Positions 9,128 through 17,075 are shown, counted from the first letter of the stretch. The stretch is 64,000 nt of DNA from CAZHPR01 sp964534305 (GCA_964534305.1 CAZHPR010000003.1:9482-73481); one strand, 5' to 3'. The notes: generated from the sequence alone by a model not told the origin. Numbers and translations: made by a program.

Positions 9128-9526
9128 CTATGTTTTAGGGCGATGCAAATCAAAATAAGCTTGTTGGACCTTAGAGAAATCAGATTCATCAAGCTGGCCC
9201 ATTTTCTCCTTCAATCTCTTGTAATCTAAAGTCCTGCCTTGGGATAAATTAACAACTTGATTAATTCCCCCGAAAGTAATACTTGCATACCAAGTCCCAG
9301 TCTTGGATTTGGTGCTGAGCGGAAGAGCTAGGAAAGAATATCGGTCATATTTTTTGAACATCAAAACTGGCCGAGTAAATCTTTCTCCTTTACCATTCAT
9401 TTCAACTCCGACATTTTCTCCGATATGACACCACCAAATCTCGCCCTCTTTGAATAAAGGTGGCTTGTGTTCATTGTTATGTAGTTTCTCTTTTGTCCCA
9501 ATCCACTCAAGAAATCTTTTTAACAT
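9128..9526 (-). CDS. PemK/MazF-family toxin-like protein, no antitoxin gene
   Basis: 132 residues. The core GEIWWCHIG..N.G.EMNGKG..FTRPVLMFKKY...LALPLST is the PemK/MazF beta-barrel opening; these proteins are usually mRNA endoribonucleases. Unlike classic loci there is no small antitoxin gene on either side. A paralogue lies at 59624-60022 with the same WWC...G.E..GKG..RP pattern. TAAAAT (9533-9538 on the minus strand) sits 6 nt before the ATG, so the mRNA is probably leaderless. A short plus-strand transcript may converge on its 3' end. RNase activity is inferred only. Confidence 0.8.
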   Translation of the reverse strand: MLKRFLEWIGTKEKLHNNEHKPPLFKEGEIWWCHIGENVGVEMNGKGERFTRPVLMFKKYDRYSFLALPLSTKSKTGTWYASITFGGINQVVNLSQGRTLDYKRLKEKMGQLDESDFSKVQQAYFDLHRPKT

Positions 9527-9560
9527 ACAAAAATTTTACCACACATATCTTTTTTTAAGA

Positions 9561-9566
9561 TATAAT
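9561..9566 (+). promoter_or_regulatory. -10 box of tRNA-Gly
   Basis: TATAAT 12 nt before the mature tRNA 5' end. No clear -35 element. Confidence 0.5.
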
Positions 9567-9578
9567 AAAAAATAATAA

Positions 9579-9649
9579 GCGGAATTAGTTTAGTGGTAGG
9601 ACGCGACCTTCCCAAGGTTGAGGCGCGGGTTCGATTCCCGCATTCCGCA
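9579..9649 (+). tRNA. tRNA-Gly (anticodon CCC)
   Basis: A 71-nt cloverleaf: acceptor GCGGAAT/ATTCCGC, D-arm from 9588, anticodon stem CGACC/GGTTG with loop TTCCCAA (anticodon CCC), T-arm GCGGG-TTCGATT-CCCGC, discriminator A. The 3' CCA is not encoded. It reads GGG codons. Confidence 0.95.
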
Positions 9650-9678
9650 CAATAAGGAGCAAAGCGACTATATTGTGC
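9647..9678. repeat. Inverted repeat behind tRNA-Gly
   Basis: GCACAATA (9647-9654) pairs with TATTGTGC (9671-9678), overlapping the tRNA 3' end and the cysS stop codon. It could shape the tRNA precursor 3' end or the cysS mRNA end. Confidence 0.5.
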
Positions 9679-11047
9679 GAGAATAAGAAGCCAAAGTTTT
9701 TCTAATGGTACTTTCGTTTTCTTTATCTTCCACAACAAAACCTTTCTCTTCTAGAGTTTTGCGGAGCTCATCACTCTTTTGCCAATCTTTGTTTGCCCTA
9801 GCAACGTCTCTTTCTTTTTTTATTTCCAAAATTTCATTGGGTATTTCGTACATATTTTCGGATAGGGACTTTATGTTGAGTCCGAGTACAGAATCCATTC
9901 TCTCTATTATCTCTTTTGATCTTGCTTCTTGGAGCAGGCTGATTGCAATAGGGGTGTTTAGGTTGAGAGATATCGCTTCCTCAAACTGCTCTTGTAGGTA
10001 CTTGTCTGTGCCGTGAGAGTCGGGTAGGGAAGGATAAGAAGAGACTAATTTTTCAAAAGCACTCTGGCTTCCCAGCACTCCCTCCCAAGTAAAGTTGGTA
10101 GGGGTCGAGTAATGAGAGCTGAGCAAGAAGTATCGGAAGGAAAGAGGATGAATCTTTTTTTCTATCAAATTTTGTAGAGTATAAACATTACCTAGAGATT
10201 TACTCATCTTTTCTCCGTCTACTTTGAGGAATTCGTTGTGGAGCCAGTAGGTCGCAAGAGGCTCTTCGTAGGCACATTGTGACTGGGCTATCTCGTTGTT
10301 GTGGTGTACGGGGATATGGTCTATCCCGCCGGTATGGATATCAAAAGGTTGGCCTAGGTATTTACGGCTCATTGCCGAACATTCAATATGCCAACCGGGG
10401 AAGCCAACTCCCCAAGGAGAATCCCATTCTTGAAGTCGCTTCTCTCCTCCTTTGGAAAATTTCCAAAGTGCAAAGTCGGTACTGTTTTTCTTTTCAATAT
10501 TTTCTCCTATTCTCGCGCCCTCTCTGATTCCTTCTAGGTTTATATTTCCAAGCTTGCCATAGTCAGCAAATTTACTTGTATCAAAATAAATCCCGTCTGA
10601 GGTAGGGTAGGTAAAACCTTTTTGTTCTAGAATTTTTACTATTTCTATTTGCTCTTCTATATGTTCGCTCGCTCTGGGGAACTTTGTGTTCTCGGTGTTT
10701 ATGTTTAAAAGAGAAAGGTCTTTGTAAAATTCTTGCTCATAAAATCTTGCAATCTCCTCGGCACTCTTGCCTTGGTTTTTGGCTTCCTTTTCTATCTTGT
10801 CTTCTCCGAGGTCACCATCTCCTACGAGGTGGCCCACATCGGTGATGTTTATAACTTGTTCTACTTGATAGCCAAAATATTCAAACATTCTTCGCAAACT
10901 ATCTGCCAAGATGTAGGAACGCATATTACCGATAGAAGGGAAGTTGTAGACGGTTGGTCCGCAGTGGTACATCTTTACGGCACCTTCTTTTATCGGTCTA
11001 AATTCGTCATTCTTTCCGGTTAGGGTATTGTTTAGTTTTATTGCCAT
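9668..11047 (-). CDS. cysS: Cysteinyl-tRNA synthetase
   Basis: 459 residues, normal for CysRS. MYHCGPTVYN (zinc-ligand Cys and ATP site), TGGIDHIPVHHNNEIAQS, WLHNEFL and KMSKSLGN are all diagnostic; zinc ligands include the Cys of the first motif, the Cys of WHIECSAMS and the following HHNNE region. It charges tRNA-Cys. Odd: the class I HIGH signature, usually HIGN in this family, reads SIGN (FPSIGNMRS), with the first His replaced by Ser; the DNA at 10925-10945 confirms it. It lies 62 nt downstream of the corA-like gene on the same strand. Confidence 0.94.
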   Translation of the reverse strand: MAIKLNNTLTGKNDEFRPIKEGAVKMYHCGPTVYNFPSIGNMRSYILADSLRRMFEYFGYQVEQVINITDVGHLVGDGDLGEDKIEKEAKNQGKSAEEIARFYEQEFYKDLSLLNINTENTKFPRASEHIEEQIEIVKILEQKGFTYPTSDGIYFDTSKFADYGKLGNINLEGIREGARIGENIEKKNSTDFALWKFSKGGEKRLQEWDSPWGVGFPGWHIECSAMSRKYLGQPFDIHTGGIDHIPVHHNNEIAQSQCAYEEPLATYWLHNEFLKVDGEKMSKSLGNVYTLQNLIEKKIHPLSFRYFLLSSHYSTPTNFTWEGVLGSQSAFEKLVSSYPSLPDSHGTDKYLQEQFEEAISLNLNTPIAISLLQEARSKEIIERMDSVLGLNIKSLSENMYEIPNEILEIKKERDVARANKDWQKSDELRKTLEEKGFVVEDKENESTIRKTLASYSRTI

Positions 11048-11109
11048 CTTTTAATTTTCAATTTTTAATCCATTCGTTTTACTCAGGATCTCCGATTTAT
11101 AATTTTCTC

Positions 11110-12012
11110 CTATATCCACTTTCTTATCTTTGCATAAACAAAGGTGGTGACGGTTGATACTATCATGAGTCCGATTACAAACCAAAAGGCGTTCGGCTCA
11201 CCCTTTAGAGGGAAGGAGTTGAAGCTTAGGCCGAATAACTGGGCTATTATAGTAAGTGGAAGCAGTACGAAGCTGATGATTGTAAGTTGCCTCATTGTTT
11301 CGTTTTGTTTTGTGTTGAGTAGAGAATTGTTGGTTTCTCTTATTTGATTGGTTAATTCTATCTGATTGTTTAGTCGATAGATCATTCTTTTCCACTCGTG
11401 GATCAGGTTTTCCATATCGTTTGCAAAATCTTTACCAAACTTGTTTTCGCCAATATTTTTTATACTCTCAAATACTTCTCCGTGCGGGTGAATTGTTCTC
11501 TTAAAATTAAGCAGGTTTCTGCCGACAGAAGATATTGCAAAAACCATGTCCTTTTCTTTGCCTCTAAAAATGTTTTTTTCTATTTCTTTGGTCCAATCTT
11601 CCATATAAGAAAGTTCGTTGTTCAAAAAAACATAAATCTCTCTCATCATCTCCGAAAAAAGATTGAAATACTCATCTCTGTTTAGTATTGAGTTTACTTC
11701 AATTTTTTTTGCAAAATGATGGATTGCATCGATACTCTCATATCTTGTGGTGATAAGGTTTTTGCTTCCTATAGCAAAGTCTATTTCTTGCTCAAAGGAC
11801 TCTTTTCTGGAATGCTTAAATACCGGTAGGTGGATAACAACATAAAGAAAGTTGCCATAATCAAGAGTTTCTTGTTTGGGGGTTGGGGAAGATAGGTCCT
11901 TTGCAATTTTGGAATTTATGCCGTAGGAGATTACTACCGAGTCTATCTCCTCTGGGGTCGGGGAATTGAGGTCGACCCAATTGCATCCCATATAAGTTTT
12001 TGTACTTATCAT
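11110..12012 (-). CDS. CorA-family divalent cation transporter with altered signature motif
   Basis: 300 residues with CorA architecture: soluble alpha/beta domain, a long helical stalk (about 120-235), and two C-terminal transmembrane helices (about 243-262 and 275-293) followed by a basic tail. These form pentameric Mg2+/Co2+ channels. The family signature YGMN between the helices reads FGLS here (QLFGLSFNSFP), so the GMN selectivity motif is lost. Transport may be altered, or another metal used. It is divergent from the S41 protease gene. Confidence 0.82.
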   Translation of the reverse strand: MISTKTYMGCNWVDLNSPTPEEIDSVVISYGINSKIAKDLSSPTPKQETLDYGNFLYVVIHLPVFKHSRKESFEQEIDFAIGSKNLITTRYESIDAIHHFAKKIEVNSILNRDEYFNLFSEMMREIYVFLNNELSYMEDWTKEIEKNIFRGKEKDMVFAISSVGRNLLNFKRTIHPHGEVFESIKNIGENKFGKDFANDMENLIHEWKRMIYRLNNQIELTNQIRETNNSLLNTKQNETMRQLTIISFVLLPLTIIAQLFGLSFNSFPLKGEPNAFWFVIGLMIVSTVTTFVYAKIRKWI

Positions 12013-12055
12013 TTTTGGCTTCTTTAGTTTTAAGTTATAATATATTATACAAGAA

Positions 12056-13273
12056 ATGATGAACGAAAGATATAAACAGGCTACGATAGCGATCTTCCTA
12101 ATCGGGGTTGTTTTTTTTGTTGGCTTTAATCTGGGAGAAAAGAAGGCGATGCAAGAGAGGCCGCCTTTAAATATACTAAACGCAACTTCAACAGAAGATG
12201 TTGATCTCGCTGCTTTTTGGAAAGCTTGGAATATTCTTGATCAAAATTTTGTAAAAAAAAGTTCTACTACTCCTGATATAAAATCAGAAGACAAAGTTTG
12301 GGGAGCGATCGCTGGACTCGCGGCTTCTTATGACGACCCATATACAATGTTCTTTCCTCCGGTTGAATCGAAGGCCTTTGAGGAGGAGATAAGCGGATCT
12401 TTTGGAGGAGTTGGTATGGAGATTGCTATTCAGGATGGAGTACTCACCGTGATTGCGCCTCTCAAAGGTACCCCCGCTTATAGGGCTGGTGTAAAATCTG
12501 GTGACAAAATAATTTCTATAGATGAAAAGCCAGCTATCGGTATGAGTACTGAAGAAGCTATTGGTCTTATAAGAGGCGAGAGTGGGACTTCTGTTTCTAT
12601 CACCTTTGCCAGAGAAGGTGTTAAGGAGCCAATAGTAAAAAATATAGTTAGAGAAAATATAAATATACCGACAGTTGATACCAAGCTTACCAAGGAGGGG
12701 GTCTTTGTTATTTCTCTTTACAACTTTTCTGCAACTTCCCCAAATCTTTTTAGGAATTCACTTAGAGAATTTGTTGAGTCGGGTTCTAATAAATTAGTTC
12801 TTGATCTGCGAGGTAATCCGGGGGGCTACCTAGAAGCGGCACTTGATATGGCTAGCTGGTTTTTGCCGGCAGGCAAAACAGTTGTAACCGAAGACTTTGG
12901 AGGCAATAGGGATCCAAAGGTTTACAAAAGTAAGGGTTACGATGTATTTACCGACAAACTAAAAATGGTAATTCTTATAAACGAAGGCTCGGCTTCTGCA
13001 TCAGAGATTTTGGCTGGAGCTTTGCGAGAATATGATAAAGCGACACTTATCGGTACCAATACTTTCGGCAAAGGGTCTGTGCAGGAGCTTGTAAGTATAA
13101 CTGATGATACTTCTCTTAAGGTTACGGTTGCTCACTGGCTTACTCCAAAAGGGAACACAATTTCTGATGGCGGTCTTGCTCCTGATATAGAAGTAAAGAT
13201 TACTCCAGAAAATACCAAGGATGGGAATGACCCGCAACTAAACGAGGCAGTGAAATATCTTTTGAGTAAATAA
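12056..13273 (+). CDS. C-terminal processing peptidase (S41 family, CtpA-like)
   Basis: 405 residues. N-terminal membrane anchor (about 9-25), a PDZ domain (about 100-185, with GSFGGVGMEI and GVKSGDKIISID), then the S41 core: LDLRGNPGGYL, the catalytic serine in GSASASE and the catalytic lysine in FGKGSVQ. It degrades or trims exported proteins on the outer side of the membrane. TATTAT (12043-12048) lies 7 nt upstream of ATGATG, so leaderless initiation is likely. A hairpin terminator follows at 13279. Confidence 0.93.
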   Translation: MMNERYKQATIAIFLIGVVFFVGFNLGEKKAMQERPPLNILNATSTEDVDLAAFWKAWNILDQNFVKKSSTTPDIKSEDKVWGAIAGLAASYDDPYTMFFPPVESKAFEEEISGSFGGVGMEIAIQDGVLTVIAPLKGTPAYRAGVKSGDKIISIDEKPAIGMSTEEAIGLIRGESGTSVSITFAREGVKEPIVKNIVRENINIPTVDTKLTKEGVFVISLYNFSATSPNLFRNSLREFVESGSNKLVLDLRGNPGGYLEAALDMASWFLPAGKTVVTEDFGGNRDPKVYKSKGYDVFTDKLKMVILINEGSASASEILAGALREYDKATLIGTNTFGKGSVQELVSITDDTSLKVTVAHWLTPKGNTISDGGLAPDIEVKITPENTKDGNDPQLNEAVKYLLSK

Positions 13274-13278
13274 GACAA

Positions 13279-13314
13279 ACCCCCGCCCACACATTTGTGC
13301 GGGCGAGGGGTTTT
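13279..13314. terminator. Bidirectional terminator between S41 protease and 32-aa peptide gene
   Basis: ACCCC/GGGGT and CGCCC/GGGCG stems around a small CAC..GTG loop, followed by TTTT on the plus strand and TTTG on the minus strand. It serves both convergent genes. Confidence 0.85.
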
Positions 13315-13411
13315 AGTTGACGAATCGCAGGATCATCTTGCCTACGATTACACCAACTAGCAGGGCTGCCGTTCCGAGCAGTAGCCCTTTCATGATCGAG
13401 TATGCGGCCAT
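13313..13411 (-). CDS. Tiny one-helix membrane protein (32 aa) with consensus expression signals
   Basis: ATG at 13411, 32 codons, TAA. The sequence is MAAYSIMKG followed by a hydrophobic helix rich in Leu, Val, Gly and Ala (residues 10-24) and the tail KMILRFVN. Expression signals are near ideal: GGAGG (13417-13421) 5 nt upstream, TATAAT and TTGACA with a 16-nt spacer, and a strong terminator at the stop codon. The DNA is GC-richer than its neighbours. Function unknown; a membrane regulator, toxin-like peptide or structural microprotein are all possible. Confidence 0.8.
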   Translation of the reverse strand: MAAYSIMKGLLLGTAALLVGVIVGKMILRFVN

Positions 13412-13428
13412 GTATACCTCCTCTATAT

Positions 13429-13456
13429 ATTATAGCAAATCTACAGAATTTGTCAA
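13429..13456 (-). promoter_or_regulatory. Consensus promoter of the 32-aa peptide gene
   Basis: On the minus strand TTGACA (13451-13456), 16-nt spacer, TATAAT (13429-13434): a perfect match to both sigma-70 hexamers. It is divergent from the rplI promoter. Confidence 0.88.
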
Positions 13457-13485
13457 GTACGATATCCGCATGCTATATTAAGTCT

Positions 13486-13929
13486 ATGAAAGTAATACTA
13501 AAACAAGACATAAAGGGGGTGGGGAGGAAGCATGAGGTTAAGAATGTATCAGATGGTTATGCTGTAAACTTTTTGTTTCCAAAAAAACTAGCCGAAAACG
13601 CGACGCCAGAAGCAATAAAAAAGCTTGAGCTGCTCAAGTCACAAAACCTCGTTGAGATTGAGATAAGAGAAAGTCTTGCAAAAAAATCTCTAGAAGTGCT
13701 CAAGGATGTAGTGGTTGTGTTAAACAAAAAAGCAAACGAAAAGGGCTCGTTGTTTTCTAGTATTCATAAAGAAGAAATCCTAGAAACTCTCAAGAGTCAG
13801 AAGGGAATAGATCTGTCTCCAGAATTTATAAATCTAGAAAAACCTGTCAAAAATACAGGTGAGCATAAAATAGAAGTTGCGGTAGGGAAAAATAAGGAAA
13901 GGTTTACACTACAGATACAACCTTCTTAG
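13486..13929 (+). CDS. rplI: Ribosomal protein bL9
   Basis: 147 residues from the ATG at 13486 (MKVILKQDIKGVGRKHEVKNVSDGYAVNFLFPKKLA), the canonical bL9 N-terminus. An in-frame upstream start at 13402 would add 28 unrelated residues and cross the promoter, so it is rejected. bL9 binds 23S rRNA at the base of the L1 stalk. TATATT (13474-13479) lies 6 nt before the ATG, predicting a leaderless mRNA. The 3' end overlaps rpmA tail-to-tail by 26 bp. Confidence 0.95.
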   Translation: MKVILKQDIKGVGRKHEVKNVSDGYAVNFLFPKKLAENATPEAIKKLELLKSQNLVEIEIRESLAKKSLEVLKDVVVVLNKKANEKGSLFSSIHKEEILETLKSQKGIDLSPEFINLEKPVKNTGEHKIEVAVGKNKERFTLQIQPS

Positions 13930-14176
13930 TGATAGTTTTGCCGTCGAAGTGAACTTTTCTTTTAGATGCAGTTTTTATTTTGCCCTCTTTCATTGAGTAT
14001 ATGGTGTAGTCTTTGCCCATCTTTACTCCATTGCCTGGAAGTATTTCTGAACCTCTCTGGCGCACGATTATAGAGCCGATTTTTGCAATCTCTCCATCGT
14101 AGAGCTTGACTCCAAGGTATTTTGGATTGGAGTCTCTACCGTTTTTAGTTGTTCCGCCGGCTTTTTTGTGTGCCAT
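13904..14176 (-). CDS. rpmA: Ribosomal protein bL27
   Basis: 90 residues starting MAHKKAGGTTKNGRDSNPKY, the conserved bL27 N-terminus that reaches the peptidyl-transferase centre. No N-terminal extension needing cleavage is present. rplU, its usual partner, is not next to it. The last 26 bp overlap the end of convergent rplI, so the two mRNAs are antisense there. Confidence 0.95.
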   Translation of the reverse strand: MAHKKAGGTTKNGRDSNPKYLGVKLYDGEIAKIGSIIVRQRGSEILPGNGVKMGKDYTIYSMKEGKIKTASKRKVHFDGKTITKKVVSVV

Positions 14177-14246
14177 ATCTTTATAAAATTCAGAATAAAA
14201 ACTGCTATAATGCAGGTGTCTCCATTATAAATGATAATATTCCAAA

Positions 14247-14756
14247 ATGCAACAGATTGAGGAGTATCTAAGAGAGGAGGACTTTGAGGCTCATAAGGAG
14301 GGCAACCTTGGTTCTTTTTGGGATAGGTTTATCAAAAAAGTGGAGCATTTTTTGGAAAGTCCTTACTGGATTTTGTTTATAATAATACTAGTTGCAATAC
14401 TCTCTTTTTTGCTCGGAAGGATATCAAAGATGGGGGAGAATAAGGAGCCGGTTAGGGTTGTGAATAATTCCAACACTTCGATTAATAACCCCCCTAGCCC
14501 CCCTTATATTAAGGGGGGAACCGAAAAAGAAACATCCGCTTCTGTAACACAAAATGGTCAGAGTGCGGCGGTTTTAAATAGTGCGACAGAGGAGAGGGTG
14601 GAGGTGGTGGGATCAAAAAATGGGACTAAATACCATTTGCCAACTTGTCCGGGAGCGAAGCAGATATCCGAAAAAAATTTAATAAAATTTGAATCAATAG
14701 AAGAAGCGAGATCTCGAGGGTACACCCCAGCTAGCAACTGTAAGGGGTTGAAATAA
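14247..14756 (+). CDS. Membrane-anchored protein with C-terminal Ada-like metal-binding motif
   Basis: 169 residues: an acidic and basic N-terminus (1-45), one transmembrane helix (about 46-63), a disordered linker, and a C-terminal motif NGTKYHLPTC...NLIKF.SIEEARSRGYTPASNC. The motif resembles the Ada/ComEA-associated metal-binding fold (TKYH..TC, EA..GY.P...C), here with two Cys and one His. A palindromic repeat (14498-14518) lies in frame in the linker (NNPPSPPYIKGG). GATAAT (14233-14238) is 8 nt upstream, so it is probably leaderless. Nuclease-associated versions of this fold exist, but no nuclease domain is present. Confidence 0.65.
   Translation: MQQIEEYLREEDFEAHKEGNLGSFWDRFIKKVEHFLESPYWILFIIILVAILSFLLGRISKMGENKEPVRVVNNSNTSINNPPSPPYIKGGTEKETSASVTQNGQSAAVLNSATEERVEVVGSKNGTKYHLPTCPGAKQISEKNLIKFESIEEARSRGYTPASNCKGLK
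14498..14518 (+). repeat. Palindromic element in frame in the Ada-like gene
   Basis: CCCCCCTTA and TAAGGGGGG arms with a TAT loop. A C/G-rich repeat of a type often seen between genes, here coding for part of a linker. Confidence 0.7.
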
Positions 14757-14773
14757 TCTACCTCACCCCCTAT

Positions 14774-14913
14774 CCCCCTCTCCTTGCAAGAGGAGAGGGG
14801 GTACCAAAAAATACATTGTTTTTCTCTTCTCCCTTCCCCTTTGCAAGGGGTGAGAAGCGAATACTTGGAGCTTCGTAAGGCTCATTGAGATTTTTTAATA
14901 AAAATCCAATGAG
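14774..14913. repeat. Cluster of three palindromes in the intergenic region 14757-14978
   Basis: Perfect 10-bp repeat CCCCCTCTCC/GGAGAGGGGG (14774-14783, 14792-14801); nested repeat CTTCTC..CCCCTT / AAGGGG..GAGAAG (14826-14857); and CTCATTG-GATTTTT / AAAAATC-CAATGAG with one bulge (14881-14913). No ORF is seen in this 222-bp gap. They look like REP-type elements; the first or second may also end the upstream transcript. Confidence 0.75.
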
Positions 14914-14978
14914 TAGACAGTTCCTGTAAGGAAGGGCTGGGGATGAGGTAGTAGTTTTTTGTGCTAATATATAAATAA

Positions 14979-16255
14979 ATGGAGAAACAGAAGAGAAAAT
15001 TTAGAAATTTTGCAATATCCCTAAAAGTGGGATTTTTCTTGGCATTAAGACAGATCAAAAGGTCTAGTAAGGCAACGACCGCTCTTATTATATTTGTGAT
15101 GACCCTAACTTTCTTAAACTTGGTGGTGGTAAGGGGAGTCTTGGTGGGTCTCATAGAAGGTTCTATAAAAGTTTATAGAGAATATTCTACCGGAGAAGTT
15201 TTTGTCTCCAAGTTGCCAAAGAAGGATTTTATAGAAAATAGTCCAAGAATAGTAGAGACGGTAAAAAATCTCCCTTGGGTTCAAAGTTTTTCTCCAAGAT
15301 ATCTTGAGTCGGGAACAATAGAAGCTGATTATAAAAGTCGGGTGAAGCTAACGGACTTTCCAAACCAGGCGGCGGGAGTTATTGCCGGTATAGACCCAAA
15401 CATGGAAGAAGACACAACCAAACTTTCTTCAAAAGTCGTGGAGGGTGAATTTCTTTCTCCGACGGATACAGAGTATATAATGCTCGGCTCGAGCCTTTTG
15501 AAAAAGTATGTGCCGGTTGATTCTGCAAGCTTTACTTTCCTAGAAAATGTCGAGCCGGGCACAAGAGTTAGGGTAAGTGTAGGAGGTAATACAAGAGAGT
15601 TTACTGTCAAAGGTATAATCCAAAGCAAAGCAGATGAAGTGGACTTTAGAGCTTATATTCTGGACTCAATGCTTCGCAATATGATAGGCAGGACAGATTA
15701 TAATGTTGATGAGATCGCAATAAAGTTGGAACCCGGGACGGATCCAAACTTTGTAAAGGAGGCTCTGATACGTTCTGGAGTTTCGGAGACGGCGAGAGTG
15801 CAGACTGCCGAAGATGCTTTGCCAAAGTTTGTTATAGATATCAAAAATACTTTTGCTATTTTGGGTAATGTGGTTGGTTCTATCGGTCTAGTAGTCGCTT
15901 CAATTACCATATTTATTGTTATCTTTGTAAACGCAATCACAAGAAGAAAGTTTATTGGAATACTCAAAGGTATTGGTATCAGCTCCTCTGCAATTGAGAT
16001 TGCTTATGTATTTCAGTCATTATTTTATGCGATACTTGGTATCGGCGTCGGGCTACTTATCCTCATGGTTTTCTTGTCCCTTTCATTGCGGCAAATCCGA
16101 TTAAGTTTCCATTTAGTGATGGTATCCTTGTTGCTGAAGTCCCGGCCACATTCTTTAGGGTATTCTTGCTTTCAGTTGCGACCCTCATCGCTGGATTTAT
16201 CCCAGCAAGGATCGTGGTAAAGAGAAATACCCTGGATTCGATACTAGGACGGTAA
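14979..16255 (+). CDS. MacB/FtsX-type ABC transporter permease, disrupted by a frameshift
   Basis: The product starts with a transmembrane helix (about 31-55), has a large extracytoplasmic domain (about 60-285), then two helices (about 290-320 and 340-362), as in MacB/LolC-type permeases. As read, the frame changes at about residue 365 (bases 16065-16078) and the uninterrupted ORF ends at 16220 with an unrelated tail. The other frame continues with VPFIAANPIKFPF, a fourth helix and IPARIVVKRNTLDSILGR, ending TAA at 16253-16255. That is the expected FtsX-family C-terminus, so one base is missing. It may be an assembly error, a true pseudogene or programmed slippage. ATPase and adaptor genes follow. 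Confidence 0.85.
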
Positions 16256-16345
16256 CCCACTAATCCACAAATTTATGCAAATTTTAACGAATAAAATATT
16301 GGCCAAGATTGGTGTATATTAGTAATTGGAGGGTATAATTTTCGT

Positions 16346-17035
16346 ATGATTATTGAAGTAAAAAATTTGGTAAAGTCGTTTAAGACGGGAGACAAGGAAC
16401 TCGTGGTTCTAAACGGTATGTCTTTTTCTGTTGAATCTGGAGAATTTTTCTCTATTATCGGAAGGTCCGGTTCGGGAAAATCAACCTTACTTTATCAGCT
16501 GGGTCTCTTAGATCACGCAAACTCTGGTGAGATTGTGATAGATGGGGTAAATGTATCAACTTTGGACAACGAAGAGAGGACAGAATTTAGACTCAAAGAA
16601 CTCGGCTATGTTTTTCAAGATTATGCTCTGGTGCCTGAGCTTTCTGCACTAGAGAATACCGTGGTACCACTCCTGATGCAGGGGTTAGAAAAAAAGGTAG
16701 CTTATGAAAAGGCAAAAAAGGCGCTAGAGAAAATAGGGCTCGGAGAAAGACTTTTTAACTTACCCAACCAACTCTCGGGAGGTGAACAACAGAGAGTCTC
16801 TATTGCAAGAGCGATTGCGCACGATCCAAAAATAATATTTGCAGATGAACCGACTGCAAACCTTGATTCTGAAACTGCGGATACGGTAATGAACACATTT
16901 ATAGAACTTAATAAGAATGGACAAACTATAGTTATGGTTACTCACGAACCAGAGTACGCGAGACTAACAAAGAGAGCAATGAAGATTGGAGACGGTAAAA
17001 TCCTTATGGATGGTAGTCCTGAGTCGGTTATGTAA
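16346..17035 (+). CDS. ABC transporter ATPase (MacB/LolD type)
   Basis: 229 residues. Walker A GRSGSGKST (about 39-47), Q-loop YVFQDYAL, signature LSGGEQQR, Walker B IIFADEPTANLDS, H-loop TH. The length and motifs are those of LolD/MacB-type export ATPases. It would energise the permease encoded just upstream (14979-16255), with the HlyD-like adaptor downstream. TATAAT (16334-16339) lies 6 nt before the ATG with no SD, so it has its own leaderless promoter. Confidence 0.93.
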   Translation: MIIEVKNLVKSFKTGDKELVVLNGMSFSVESGEFFSIIGRSGSGKSTLLYQLGLLDHANSGEIVIDGVNVSTLDNEERTEFRLKELGYVFQDYALVPELSALENTVVPLLMQGLEKKVAYEKAKKALEKIGLGERLFNLPNQLSGGEQQRVSIARAIAHDPKIIFADEPTANLDSETADTVMNTFIELNKNGQTIVMVTHEPEYARLTKRAMKIGDGKILMDGSPESVM

Positions 17036-17075
17036 TGTTTGAAAAAAATTTCTAAAAAAAGTATAATATTGGCTT

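Noticed and set aside
13402..13485. N-terminal extension of bL9
   Set aside because: It would start inside the divergent 32-aa gene and cross both promoters; bL9 begins MKVILKQD at 13486.
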